Assembly: GCA_036504235.1 (NCBI GenBank)
Contig: DASXVN010000031.1
Coordinates: forward strand, 15,740-79,739
Length of the DNA stretch: 64,000 nt
DNA from: Zipacnadum sp036504235
GTDB taxonomy: Bacteria; Armatimonadota; Zipacnadia; Zipacnadales; Zipacnadaceae
Reading direction: 5' to 3'
This document shows positions 26,472 to 34,579 of the stretch, piece by piece. Both the position numbers and the translations under genes were made by a program. Position 1 is the first letter of the stretch. Each line of letters opens with the position of its first letter. The notes below the pieces were generated by a model. It had not been told where the DNA came from. It made no database searches and was given only the letters and a program-made list of their open reading frames with translations.

Positions 26472-26534
26472 GGCCGGCTTGCCGCAGGCGGGGCAGAACT
26501 TCGCGCCCGCCGGCAGCTCCGCGCCACACTCGTC
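26472..26534 (-). pseudogene. Orphan zinc-ribbon tail, duplicate of the SPFH gene 3' end
   Basis: On the minus strand this reads DECGAELPAGAKFCPACGKPA then TAG. It matches the C-terminal zinc ribbon of the SPFH gene (27058-27120) except for a handful of substitutions. No start codon belongs to it. The neighbouring membrane-protein gene (26533-27027) stops exactly here in a different frame, so a frameshift may have cut a zinc-ribbon tail off that protein. Alternatively it is a duplicated 3' end. Confidence 0.55.
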
Positions 26535-27027
26535 ATCGCTGCGACAGTGTCCAGGCCAACAACGCCGCCAGGCCGCCCAGCGCGACCGCCCCCACGCACA
26601 ACCAGAAAAGCGCCTTCCAGAGGGTCCTAACCCAAGAGGCCTGACCGGCCTCGAAAGCCTCGATCTCCTGCGCGTGCGTGGCCCGCATTAGCGCCATCGC
26701 CAGGAAGAACCCCAGGGCCGCCCCCCCGAGGGGAACGTACGCCTGCTCCAGACGGCCCCCCTGCCACACGGCGATTGTGCCGCCGACGAAGAGGAGGGTC
26801 CAGAGCGACAGGCTAGCGACGAAACGCGTGTCCTCCTCGGCTCGCGGCAACAGTCGCTTCATCACCGAGGGGACCGCCAGCACCAGGAGTAACGCGCCCG
26901 CGCTGAGGCCGAAGAGAGCAAGGCGGTACGTCAGGGGCCTGTCGAGATCCACAAGCAAGCTCATGGCGGCCAACACGACCAGGGCGAGACCCGACAGACC
27001 CCGGAGACCGAAACGCGTAGATACCAC
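26533..27027 (-). CDS. Small membrane protein of unknown function
   Basis: A 164-aa protein with four to five predicted membrane segments (about residues 12-27, 35-53, 70-90, 98-112 and 138-158) and short charged loops. I do not recognise a family. The start GTG 27027 has GAGAGG directly against it, so the start is uncertain. Its stop TGA abuts the orphan zinc-ribbon sequence in another frame. It lies 30 bp downstream of the SPFH/zinc-ribbon gene on the same strand and is probably co-transcribed, which suggests a shared membrane function. Confidence 0.6.
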   Translation of the reverse strand: MVSTRFGLRGLSGLALVVLAAMSLLVDLDRPLTYRLALFGLSAGALLLVLAVPSVMKRLLPRAEEDTRFVASLSLWTLLFVGGTIAVWQGGRLEQAYVPLGGAALGFFLAMALMRATHAQEIEAFEAGQASWVRTLWKALFWLCVGAVALGGLAALLAWTLSQR

Positions 27028-27057
27028 CCTCTCTACTCACGTACCTCAGTTCCCGCC

Positions 27058-28125
27058 TCAGGCCGGCTTGCCGCAGGCGGGGCAGAACTTCGCGCCCGCG
27101 GGCAGTTCCGCGCCGCAGGTGCAGGTCGCGGCCTCCAAGCTCGCGCCGCAGTTGGGACAGAACTTCGCCCCCGCCGGCACCGCCTGGTGGCACTGCGGGC
27201 AGGTAGGCCCCACCGGCGAGACGCCGGTGCCACTGGGAGCGGGAGCCGCGGGCTGGTCCCCGCCCTTGAAGGCGTCCCGCATGGCTTCCATCATCGCGCC
27301 GCCCATGGCCACGCCGGCGCCCAGGCCCGCGCCTAGACCGGCCGTGGAGCCCGCGCCGCCGCCCGTCCCCCCGGCCTGCGGCATCTCGCCGATCGCCTGG
27401 GCGGTGCGGTACTGGAGGAACTGGCGCATGTCGCCGACGCCCTTCATGGAGGCGCGCTGGTCCAGCATCTGCGCGACTTCCTCCGGCGGGGTGATGGCCT
27501 CGATCAGGAAGTCGTCCAGCTCAATTCCGTAGCGGCTGAAGTCCTCGCTCAGGCGCGCCTTGGCCGCCACGCCCAACTCATTGTAGTGCTGCGCCAGGTC
27601 CAGGATGGAGGTCAGCGTCTGGCCCAGGACATCGGTAAAGCGGGTGACGATGAAGTTGCGCAGCCACTCCATGGCCTGGTCCTGCGTGTAGATGTGCTCG
27701 GTGCCGACGACCATGTTCACGAACAGTTGCGGCTGCGTGATGCGCATGGTGTAGGCGCCATAGGAGCGCAGACGCACGAAGTCCAGTTCCTTGTCGCGGA
27801 ACAGAATCGGTTCGGGCGTGCCCCACTTCATGTCGGTCATGACCCGCATGTTGACGAAGTAGACCTCGGCCTGGAAGGGGGTGTCGCCGCCGAAGGGCGC
27901 GGCGATCAGCGTCTGGAGCAGGGGTAAGTTGAGCGTGGTCAGAGTGTGGCGACCGGGGCCGAAGACGTCCAGGGCCTGGCCATCGCGGAAGAAGACCGCG
28001 GCCTGACTCTCGCGCACGGTGAGCTGCGCGCCCAGCGAGACGTTGCCCGGCCCGTCCTGCGGCCAGCGCTGCACCAGGACCTGCCCGGATTCGTCAGTCC
28101 ATTCGATAGTCTGCAAAATTGCCAT
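27058..28125 (-). CDS. SPFH-domain protein with C-terminal double zinc ribbon (YdjI-like)
   Basis: A 355-aa protein. Residues 15-250 are an SPFH/band-7-like domain of the 'virion core protein'/YdjI type (VSLGAQLTVRESQAAVFFRDGQALDVFGPGRHTL; LRSYGAYTMRI; YGIELDDFLIEAITPPEEV). A Gly/Ala/Met-rich linker (about 252-295) follows. Two zinc ribbons end the protein: CPQCHQAVPAGAKFCPNCG and CGAELPAGAKFCPACG. In Bacillus, YdjI belongs to a membrane-stress module with a PspA-like partner. Here a coiled-coil protein is encoded just upstream. The linker/ribbon junction contains a palindromic repeat unit (see 27211-27229). Confidence 0.85.
   Translation of the reverse strand: MAILQTIEWTDESGQVLVQRWPQDGPGNVSLGAQLTVRESQAAVFFRDGQALDVFGPGRHTLTTLNLPLLQTLIAAPFGGDTPFQAEVYFVNMRVMTDMKWGTPEPILFRDKELDFVRLRSYGAYTMRITQPQLFVNMVVGTEHIYTQDQAMEWLRNFIVTRFTDVLGQTLTSILDLAQHYNELGVAAKARLSEDFSRYGIELDDFLIEAITPPEEVAQMLDQRASMKGVGDMRQFLQYRTAQAIGEMPQAGGTGGGAGSTAGLGAGLGAGVAMGGAMMEAMRDAFKGGDQPAAPAPSGTGVSPVGPTCPQCHQAVPAGAKFCPNCGASLEAATCTCGAELPAGAKFCPACGKPA
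27211..27229 (-). repeat. In-gene copy of the GGCGTCTCGCC palindromic repeat
   Basis: CACCGGCG-AGA-CGCCGGTG is a perfect 8-bp-arm palindrome. On the minus strand it reads CACCGGCGTCTCGCCGGTG, the same core as the intergenic copies at 28174 and 63534. It lies in frame within the SPFH gene and encodes the linker residues TGVSPV at the junction with the zinc ribbons. Confidence 0.6.
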
Positions 28126-28173
28126 TTGTTAGCCTCCCCGACAGAGAATCTCTCGCTGCGCGTCGCTTTCCTC

Positions 28174-28197
28174 GACGGGCGAGACGCCCGTCCTACC
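28174..28197 (-). repeat. Intergenic palindromic repeat, family GGTAGGAC-GGCGTCTCGCC-GTC
   Basis: On the minus strand it reads GGTAGGACGGGCGTCTCGCC followed by CGTC. The arms GACGGGCG/CGCCCGTC are perfect. It lies between the coiled-coil gene and the SPFH gene. A copy at 63534-63556 differs by a compensating base pair in the stem. Confidence 0.7.
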
Positions 28198-28200
28198 GGC

Positions 28201-28719
28201 TTACGGAACCAGGTTCGCGGTGATCTCGCCGCGGTGGTCGAGGGCGCTCTTGAGCCGCTCGATCTGCTCGCCGACTGCCGCCATTTTTGCGGTTAGGTCC
28301 GCGTCGGTCGCCGTCGCCAGGTCCTGCACGGCACTGTCAATCGCCACGACTTCCTCGCGCATTTTCAGGTCGTAGTCGTAGAGGGCGTCCAGTTCCGGCT
28401 CCTTGATTTTCACGGCGTCGAACCAGCCGGAGTAGCCGTAGTCGGCGAAGCGGACCTGGTCGCGGACCAGCCGCAACCGGCCTACCAGTCGGTCCAGGGG
28501 GTCCAGTTGGTCGAGTTTTCCGGCGTCTGCCCAAGCTGTGACCACCTGCTGCGCCCGGGCCAGCACGTCGTCAAGCAGGCCTACCAGGTGCTCGCGCACT
28601 AGCTGATCGGCCTTGCGCCGCAGGCCGAGTTCGCGGTAGCCGGCGAACCCGGGGATGGAGGCGGTCAGCTTTTGGAGAGAGCCCTCGGCCCCCGTGATGC
28701 GTGCTCGCAAATCAGTCAT
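28201..28719 (-). CDS. Coiled-coil protein of unknown function, linked to SPFH gene
   Basis: A 172-aa cytoplasmic protein beginning at ATG 28719 behind GGAGGG. It is mostly helical and charged. RARITGAEGSLQKLTASIPGF leads into a conserved-looking GYRELGLRRKADQLVREHLVGLL stretch, with further helices to the C-terminus. I do not recognise a named family. It is transcribed ahead of the SPFH gene (75 bp apart), and the position resembles PspA/YdjF-like partners of SPFH proteins, though no sequence similarity is claimed. The zinc-ribbon gene at 28978 is divergent. Confidence 0.7.
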   Translation of the reverse strand: MTDLRARITGAEGSLQKLTASIPGFAGYRELGLRRKADQLVREHLVGLLDDVLARAQQVVTAWADAGKLDQLDPLDRLVGRLRLVRDQVRFADYGYSGWFDAVKIKEPELDALYDYDLKMREEVVAIDSAVQDLATATDADLTAKMAAVGEQIERLKSALDHRGEITANLVP

Positions 28720-28889
28720 CGTAACCCTCCCTGAGCCCGAACCGGGGCGCCGCGCCGGCGTTCCCTGGAGACACTTTCGACTCGCGCGCGCGCTTTCCTG
28801 CCTCCCCGCGGAACCGGTCGCAGAAGTGGCGGCTCCCGTGGTGCGCGACCCAGCGGCCGCGACGGGGGGAAACCGGGGGGCGAGCTTCC

Positions 28890-28918
28890 TTGACACCGCC
28901 TCTTGCGTCTGTTATATT
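28890..28918 (+). promoter_or_regulatory. Strong sigma-70-type promoter TTGACA-N17-TATATT
   Basis: A consensus -35 TTGACA (28890-28895) and -10 TATATT (28913-28918) lie 17 bp apart. The start of the zinc-ribbon gene follows 59 bp downstream. It is the closest match to the consensus noticed in the window. It also shows that the 28720-28977 gap is regulatory rather than coding. Confidence 0.85.
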
Positions 28919-28977
28919 CGCGGCGAGTTGGGGCTCTCCCCAGCGCGGTGATTGTGACCCTGCGCGAGGTGCGAAAG

Positions 28978-29826
28978 ATGGCCGGGGGAAAGTACTGCCC
29001 GAAATGCGGCTTCGATAATCCACCCCAACGCGGCGCGTGCCTGATGTGCTACGCCCGACTGGATCAGACGGGAGGTGGCCGCCAGTGCCCCTCGTGTTCC
29101 GCGGAGGTTTCGGCTAGCGCCAGCTTCTGTGGCTCCTGCGGGACCGCGTTGGCGGAAGGCGTAACCGCCGTGCCCGGCGCCCTGGCCCTGGCGGGCCTGC
29201 TGGCGCAGTATGGCGGCGCCGAGGCCGGATACGGCCAGCCGGCGTACCAGGAGGCCGCGGGCGGCGGTGGCCTCGCCGACGCGGGCGATTTCGACAGCAC
29301 CTTTGAGTCGGCAGGCGAGATGGCGGCGGTTCCGGCCGCGGCTTATGTCTCCCCGCCCGTCCAGCCGCTTTCCGAGGCCCCGGCCGCCCCCGCTGCGGCT
29401 CCCGCCGAAGAAGAAGAGGAAATGTTTATTCCGCGCGCGCCGGGGCTCGTAGAGACGCCCGCCGCCGCGCTCCCCACCGATGCGGAGGCAGCCCACGCGG
29501 TCGCCGCGGCCACGGCTCCGCCCCCGCCGCCGCCGGAAATTGAAGAGGAGGAGTGGGCTCCGCCCCCTCCCCCACCCGACACCCTGGCCGCTCCCGCAGC
29601 GGCTCCGGCGGCCGCGGAGTTCGCGCCGCCCCCGCCGTTGGACGAGGAGGCTTTTGCGCCCCCGCCACCGCCCCCGGATGCGCTCAATCTAGAGGAGACT
29701 CCGCCTGCTCCCGTCGCCGCTCCGGCGCCGGACGCGGTGGACTTGGGCTCAGCCGCGGACTTTGACTTCGGGGATTGGGCTCTGGACCTGCCGGAGGAAG
29801 AAAAGCCCGAGGACAAGCTCCAGTAG
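28978..29826 (+). CDS. Double zinc-ribbon protein with long acidic Pro/Ala-rich tail
   Basis: A 282-aa protein from ATG 28978, with GAGGTG 7 bp upstream. Two zinc ribbons occupy residues 6-52 (CPKCGFDNPPQRGACLMCYAR and CPSCSAEVSASASFCGSCG). The remaining 220 residues are low-complexity, rich in Pro, Ala and Glu, with runs such as PPPPPPEIEEEEW and PPPPPDTL recurring four times. Each recurrence combines an acidic patch with polyproline. It is probably a disordered protein-interaction tail. The protein is divergent from the SPFH cluster and shares its zinc-ribbon type. Function unknown. Confidence 0.75.
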   Translation: MAGGKYCPKCGFDNPPQRGACLMCYARLDQTGGGRQCPSCSAEVSASASFCGSCGTALAEGVTAVPGALALAGLLAQYGGAEAGYGQPAYQEAAGGGGLADAGDFDSTFESAGEMAAVPAAAYVSPPVQPLSEAPAAPAAAPAEEEEEMFIPRAPGLVETPAAALPTDAEAAHAVAAATAPPPPPPEIEEEEWAPPPPPPDTLAAPAAAPAAAEFAPPPPLDEEAFAPPPPPPDALNLEETPPAPVAAPAPDAVDLGSAADFDFGDWALDLPEEEKPEDKLQ

Positions 29827-29865
29827 GACGGGAGCTGCGCCGCCGGACCTCTCAGTATCGCTTGC

Positions 29866-30543
29866 CTACCTGCGCCGTTGCGCCGCGCGCCACTCTGCCT
29901 GCTCGGCCTGCAGTCGGGCAATCTCCGCCATCACCTGATCGGTGATCTCCTGCAACCCCACCTTGTGTAGCGGGTCGTCCGCGCGCGTCTCAATCGGCGG
30001 CCCGAAACTCACCTGAATCAGCGCCCGGTGCAGGCATTTGGCGTGCGGCGGGAGCAGCAGATTGGTGCCCCCCACCGCGCAGGGGATAATCGGCGCCCCG
30101 GCGCGCGCGGCAATCAGCGCCGCCCCGCGGCCGCCCGGCTGGAGCGTCCCGTCGGGACTGCGCCCCCCCTCCGGGAACACCGTCAGCAACTCCCCCTCTT
30201 TGAGCAGGTTGACCGCGTGCCGAAAAGCCACTTTATCATCACCCTCCCGGTCCACCGGGAAGGCGTAGGTGGTGCGGATCAGCCAGTCGAAGATCGGGAC
30301 CTGGAAGAGTTCTTTCTTGGCAAAATAGTAGGTGCGCCGGGGAAGCGCTGCGCCAATCGCCGGGGGGTCCATGTAGGAAACGTGGTTGGCGGCGATCAGC
30401 GCGCCGCCGCGCAGCGGCACGTGCTCGCGGCCGCACACCCGCCAGCCGCCCGCGCAGTGGAACAGCGCCGGAAACAGGGCGGCGCGGGCCAGCGTGTAGT
30501 GGGGCCAGGTCCAGGAGCGAACTTTCTGCGGGTCTTTCCTCAC
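29866..30543 (-). CDS. plsC: 1-acyl-sn-glycerol-3-phosphate acyltransferase (PlsC family)
   Basis: A 225-aa membrane-associated acyltransferase that makes phosphatidic acid from lysophosphatidic acid. The HX4D motif is NHVSYMD (about residues 53-59), and the second motif FPEGGRSPDG is near residue 125. IPCAVGGTNLLLP is the usual fourth block. Its start overlaps the cmk stop by 4 bp, the common bacterial arrangement cmk-plsC. It is last in the aromatic amino-acid operon. Confidence 0.88.
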   Translation of the reverse strand: MRKDPQKVRSWTWPHYTLARAALFPALFHCAGGWRVCGREHVPLRGGALIAANHVSYMDPPAIGAALPRRTYYFAKKELFQVPIFDWLIRTTYAFPVDREGDDKVAFRHAVNLLKEGELLTVFPEGGRSPDGTLQPGGRGAALIAARAGAPIIPCAVGGTNLLLPPHAKCLHRALIQVSFGPPIETRADDPLHKVGLQEITDQVMAEIARLQAEQAEWRAAQRRR

Positions 30544-31235
30544 GCGCTTGCCTCCTGCTCGGCTGCCCGGACCAACTCCACCAGCAGCGCCACGACCTGG
30601 GCCTTTTCCATGCCGTCCGTGACCAGTAGCCGGGCGTCCGCGGCCTGACAGAGGGGCGCCACCGCCCGGGTGCTGTCCCGCTCATCCCGCTCCCGCTGCT
30701 CGGCCAGGATCTGCTCCAGCGGCCGCTCGACGCCCTGATCGCGCAGTTGCCCCTGCCGCCGCCGGGCGCGTTCCTCCTCGGAGGCCGTCAGGAAGACCTT
30801 GACCTCGGCGTCCGGCAGAACCACCGTGCCGATGTCGCGCCCCTCCATGACCACGCCGCCGCCGTGCGCCATGGCCCGCTGCGCGGCGACCAGGTGCTCG
30901 CGCACGGCCGGGATCGCCGACACCGGGGAGGAGAGATTCCCCACTTCCGGAGTCCGCACCGCCGCCTCCACGTCATCACCGTCCACGAACAGGTGCTGCT
31001 CCGTGCCGACCGGACGGAACTCAAAATGCAACTCGCCGGCCAGCCGCCCGATCGCCTCATCATCGCGGCCCAACTGCAGCCCCGCGACCAGCGTGCGGTA
31101 GGCAACCGCCCGGTACATCGCACCGGTGTCAATGAAGATGTAGCCGAGGGCCTGCGCCACCGCGCGGGCAACGCTGCTTTTGCCCGCTCCGGCGGGGCCG
31201 TCTACCGCCAGAGTTACGCGCCGGGGATCGCTCAT
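30540..31235 (-). CDS. cmk: Cytidylate kinase
   Basis: A 231-aa kinase that phosphorylates CMP/dCMP. The P-loop is GPAGAGKSS (about residues 14-22), followed by the family block FIDTGAMYRAVAY. The conserved MEGRDIGTVVLPDA (about residue 125) and LTASEEERARRRQGQL (residue 149) are present, with the Arg-rich lid. It overlaps aroA by 4 bp upstream and plsC by 4 bp downstream, so the three are translationally coupled. Confidence 0.95.
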   Translation of the reverse strand: MSDPRRVTLAVDGPAGAGKSSVARAVAQALGYIFIDTGAMYRAVAYRTLVAGLQLGRDDEAIGRLAGELHFEFRPVGTEQHLFVDGDDVEAAVRTPEVGNLSSPVSAIPAVREHLVAAQRAMAHGGGVVMEGRDIGTVVLPDAEVKVFLTASEEERARRRQGQLRDQGVERPLEQILAEQRERDERDSTRAVAPLCQAADARLLVTDGMEKAQVVALLVELVRAAEQEASA

Positions 31236-32539
31236 GCGCTCTCCACCTCGGCCCCCAGGAGGCGGAGCGCCGGGACGAAATCCGGGAAGGAAGTCGCAAT
31301 GAACTCGGCCCCCCGGATGACCGTCTCGCCGGTGGCGAGCAGGCCGGCGATGGCCGCCATCATGGCGATGCGGTGGTCGCCGTGGCTATCCACCACGCCG
31401 CCGCGCAGCGCCTGCGGACCGGGGATGATCAGGCCGTCTTCCGTGACCGTGACCTCCGCGCCCAGGGCGCGCAGCGCCTCGGCGGTGGTCGCCAGCCGGT
31501 CGCTTTCCTTGACCCGCAGCTCCTGCGCGTCGCGGATCACGGTCGTGCCCTCCGCCTGAGTGGCGAGCAGCGCCAGCAGGGGGACCTCGTCGATCAGCGC
31601 GGGAATCAGGTCGCCGCCGAACTCCGCCGCGCGCAGGGAGGCCGGGGAGGCGGTCACCGTGCCCACCGGCTCGCCCGCCACCAGGCGCTCCTCCGAGACG
31701 GTCAGGCGGGCGCCCATCTGCTCCAGGGCCTCGCGCAAGCCGGTCCGCGTCGGGTTCAGCAAGACGTTCTCAACGGTAATAGTGGTCGCCGGGGCCAAGA
31801 CCCCCGCGACGAGGAAGAAGGCGGCTGAGGAGAAGTCGCCGGGGATGGCGATCTCCTGGCCGCGCAGGGTCGGCTGGCCCTGCAGGCGGACGGTGAGGCC
31901 GTCTACCGCCACGGTCGCGCCAAAGCCGCGCAGCATCCGCTCGGTGTGATCGCGGCTGCGCGCCGGCTCGGTGACCGCGGTCTCGCCGGGGGCATTGAGG
32001 CCGGCCAGCAAGACGGCCGACTTGACCTGGGCGCTGGCGATCGGCGACTGGTAGTGGATAGCGTGCAGCGGCGCGCCGTGCACCGTCACCGGCGGCGTGG
32101 AGCGCGGCCCGCGGGTCTCGACGAACGCGCCCATCTCCATCAGGGGCCGGGCGATGCGGTCCATGGGCCGGCGGTTGAGCGAGTCGTCGCCCTGCAGGGT
32201 GGCCGTGAAGTTCTGCCCGGCGATCACGCCCATCAGCAGGCGCAAGCCCGTGCCGGAGTTGCCCAGGTCCAGCGGGCAGCCGGGGGTCAGCAGCCCCTGC
32301 CGGCCGACGCCCTCCACCCGGAAGGGGTCCTGGCCCCAGTCGGACATCGCGACGCCCATGCGGTTCAGCGCCAGCGCCGTGTGCCGGCAGTCCTCCGCCT
32401 GCAGCAGCCCGTGGATGAGGGTCGGCCCCTCGGCCAGCGCGCCCAGAATCAGCGCTCGGTGGCTCAGCGATTTGTCTCCCGGCACCCGCAGGCGCACCGG
32501 CTCCGGCGACAGGCCCGGGCGTACGCGTAATTCACTCAC
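31232..32539 (-). CDS. aroA: 3-phosphoshikimate 1-carboxyvinyltransferase (EPSP synthase)
   Basis: A 435-aa enzyme of the shikimate pathway joining shikimate-3-phosphate and phosphoenolpyruvate. Active-site blocks include VPGDKSLSHRALILGAL (about 19-35), LDLGNSGTGLRLLMG (about 91), SAQVKSAVLLAGLNAPG, and RVKESDRLAT (about 345) near a GDHRIAM motif. Length is normal. It overlaps tyrA by 8 bp at its start and cmk by 4 bp at its end. Confidence 0.96.
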   Translation of the reverse strand: MSELRVRPGLSPEPVRLRVPGDKSLSHRALILGALAEGPTLIHGLLQAEDCRHTALALNRMGVAMSDWGQDPFRVEGVGRQGLLTPGCPLDLGNSGTGLRLLMGVIAGQNFTATLQGDDSLNRRPMDRIARPLMEMGAFVETRGPRSTPPVTVHGAPLHAIHYQSPIASAQVKSAVLLAGLNAPGETAVTEPARSRDHTERMLRGFGATVAVDGLTVRLQGQPTLRGQEIAIPGDFSSAAFFLVAGVLAPATTITVENVLLNPTRTGLREALEQMGARLTVSEERLVAGEPVGTVTASPASLRAAEFGGDLIPALIDEVPLLALLATQAEGTTVIRDAQELRVKESDRLATTAEALRALGAEVTVTEDGLIIPGPQALRGGVVDSHGDHRIAMMAAIAGLLATGETVIRGAEFIATSFPDFVPALRLLGAEVESA

Positions 32540-33392
32540 TGGTCTGCATCCTCCCGTGGAACTCCCGCGCCTCCGCCAGGGCCGCGACCAGAGCCTCCCG
32601 GTCGCCCGCCTCCAGCGCCGTGAGCAGCTCGTCCAGGCACTGCTCCCAGCGGCCGGCGGCCTCCTGGACGGCCTTGCGGTTAGCCAGCAAGATCTCCGCC
32701 CACAGCTCGGGGGAGCTAGCGGCGATCCGCGTGGTGTCGCGCCAGGCGCCGGCGGTGAAGGGGGCCAGCCGCTCGGGGCTATCCCCCTCGCTCGCCGCCC
32801 GGCAGAGCGCCCAGGCCAGTAGGTGCGGCAAGTGCGAAGTCAGCGCCACGCGGCGGTCGTGCTCCGCGGGGTCCACCAGCACCGGCACCGCGCCCAGCGC
32901 CGGCACCAACTCCTGAAGCTGCGCCAGCGCGGCGGGATCGGTGGCGGCGGTGGGGGTCAGAAAGTAGTGCGCCCCGGCAAAGAGGTCGGGGCTGGCCCAG
33001 GCGAGGCCCGCCTGCTCGGACCCGGCCATGGGATGCCCGCCGACGAAGCGCACGCTCGGCGGAAGGGCCGCCGCGGCGGCGACGATGCCGGCCTTGGCGC
33101 TGCCCGCATCGGTGACCAATGCGCCGGGGGCGAGGTGCGGTCCCAGGCTGCCCAGGAGGCTGACGATGGTGTCCACCGGGGTGGCGAGGTACACCAGGTC
33201 CGCGCCCCGGACGGCGGCCGCCGGATCGGCAGTGACCTCGTCGGCAACACCCGCAGCGAGTGCCAGCCGCCGCGTCTCCGCGGAGCGGGCCACACCGATG
33301 ATCTCCCGAGCCCAGCCGGCACGGCGAGCCGCGAGGGCGAAGGAGCCCCCGATCAGGCCGATGCCAATGATCGCGACGCGGTTAAAGGCCAT
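32532..33392 (-). CDS. tyrA: Prephenate (or arogenate) dehydrogenase
   Basis: A 286-aa NAD(P)-dependent dehydrogenase of tyrosine synthesis. The N-terminal nucleotide-binding GIGLIGGSFALAARRAG (about 10-26) and DAGSAKAGIV (about 93) lead to the catalytic GGHPMAGSEQAG motif with His (about 116-127). ALTSHLPHLLAWAL (about 187) is the second catalytic block. There is no ACT domain. Substrate choice between prephenate and arogenate cannot be settled from sequence alone. It lies between aroF and aroA. Confidence 0.93.
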   Translation of the reverse strand: MAFNRVAIIGIGLIGGSFALAARRAGWAREIIGVARSAETRRLALAAGVADEVTADPAAAVRGADLVYLATPVDTIVSLLGSLGPHLAPGALVTDAGSAKAGIVAAAAALPPSVRFVGGHPMAGSEQAGLAWASPDLFAGAHYFLTPTAATDPAALAQLQELVPALGAVPVLVDPAEHDRRVALTSHLPHLLAWALCRAASEGDSPERLAPFTAGAWRDTTRIAASSPELWAEILLANRKAVQEAAGRWEQCLDELLTALEAGDREALVAALAEAREFHGRMQTSE

Positions 33393-33409
33393 GAGCGCGC
33401 GGTCTCCGC

Positions 33410-34444
33410 CTACTCCGGCTCCGCGTACTGGAGCCCCAGCGCGGTGGCCAGGTTGCGCACTTGCTCGATCAGCGACTGGAGGCGCTTGGGGGTCAGCGAC
33501 TGCGGGCCGTCCGAGAGGGCCCGGTCCGGATGCGGGTGCATCTCGATCATCAGCCCGTCCGCCCCGCCGGCAATCGCGGCCAACGCCATGGGCGGCACCA
33601 GCCGGTGCAGGCCGGTAGCGTGGGAGGGATCGGCGATGATGGGCAGATGGGTCTCCAGCTTGGCGGCGGCCATGCCTGCGAGGTCCAACGTGAAGCGCGT
33701 CTCGGTCTCAAAGGTGCGGATGCCGCGCTCGCAGAGGATGACGTCCAGGTTGCCGGCGGCCATGATGTATTCCGCGGCGCGCAGCCACTCCTGCACGGTG
33801 GCGGCAAAGCCGCGCTTGAGCACTACCGGCTTGCCGGCCGCGCCGGACTCGCGCAGCAGGTCGTAGTTCTGCATGTTGCGCGCCCCGATCTGCAGGGCGT
33901 CAGCGACCGCGGCCACGCCCTCAACCTGCCGCGGGTCCATGACCTCGGTGATGAAGGGCAGGCCGGTCTCCGCGCGCGCCTGGGCCAGCAACCGAATTCC
34001 CTCTTCGCCCAGACCCTGGAAGACGTACGGCGAGGTGCGCGGCTTGTAGGCGCCCCCGCGCAGCACGGCGGCGCCCGCGTGCTTGGCGGCGCGGGCCGAC
34101 TCCATCATCTGTTTCTCGGACTCCACCGCGCAGGGCCCGGCGATCACGGCGATATGGCCGCGCCCGAAGGGCACCTTGCCGATGCGCACGATGCTGGGCT
34201 CGGTCGCATGCTCCTGGCTCACCAGCTTGTAGGGGCGCAGAATCGGGACCACGCGCTCGACGCCCGCCAGGAGAGCCAACTGCTCGGCCAGCGCTTCCTT
34301 CTCCCCCTCCACCGCGCCGATCGCGCCGATCAGGGTGCGCTCCACGCCCTGCGAGAGGTGGTGCTCGTAGCCGCGCTCGGTAAGCCGCGCCACCACGTTG
34401 TCAATGTCCTTCTGCTTAGCGCCGGGCTGCATTACGATGATCAT
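33410..34444 (-). CDS. aroF: 3-deoxy-7-phosphoheptulonate (DAHP) synthase, type I-beta with N-terminal regulatory domain
   Basis: A 344-aa enzyme catalysing the first step of aromatic synthesis. Residues 1-70 are a ferredoxin-like regulatory domain (MIIVMQPGAKQKDIDNVV), as in Thermotoga and Bacillus AroAbeta enzymes, and give possible feedback control by tyrosine or phenylalanine. The catalytic barrel shows IAGPCAVES, RGGAYKPRTSPYVFQG, ITEVMDPRQVE, KRGFAATVQEW, ERGIRTFE, DPSHATG and GLMIEMHPHPDRALSDG. Length is normal. Confidence 0.95.
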   Translation of the reverse strand: MIIVMQPGAKQKDIDNVVARLTERGYEHHLSQGVERTLIGAIGAVEGEKEALAEQLALLAGVERVVPILRPYKLVSQEHATEPSIVRIGKVPFGRGHIAVIAGPCAVESEKQMMESARAAKHAGAAVLRGGAYKPRTSPYVFQGLGEEGIRLLAQARAETGLPFITEVMDPRQVEGVAAVADALQIGARNMQNYDLLRESGAAGKPVVLKRGFAATVQEWLRAAEYIMAAGNLDVILCERGIRTFETETRFTLDLAGMAAAKLETHLPIIADPSHATGLHRLVPPMALAAIAGGADGLMIEMHPHPDRALSDGPQSLTPKRLQSLIEQVRNLATALGLQYAEPE

Positions 34445-34579
34445 ATTTGCGTCACTGCCTTTCTCGGGTCAGAATGGGACTGGGAAGTCCGGGGCAGTCT
34501 CCACTATCCCGAGCCACCGACACCTCAGATCAACGCTAATCTCAGGCTTACAGCTGGGCTCAACTGTGCGGCTCTCCCC

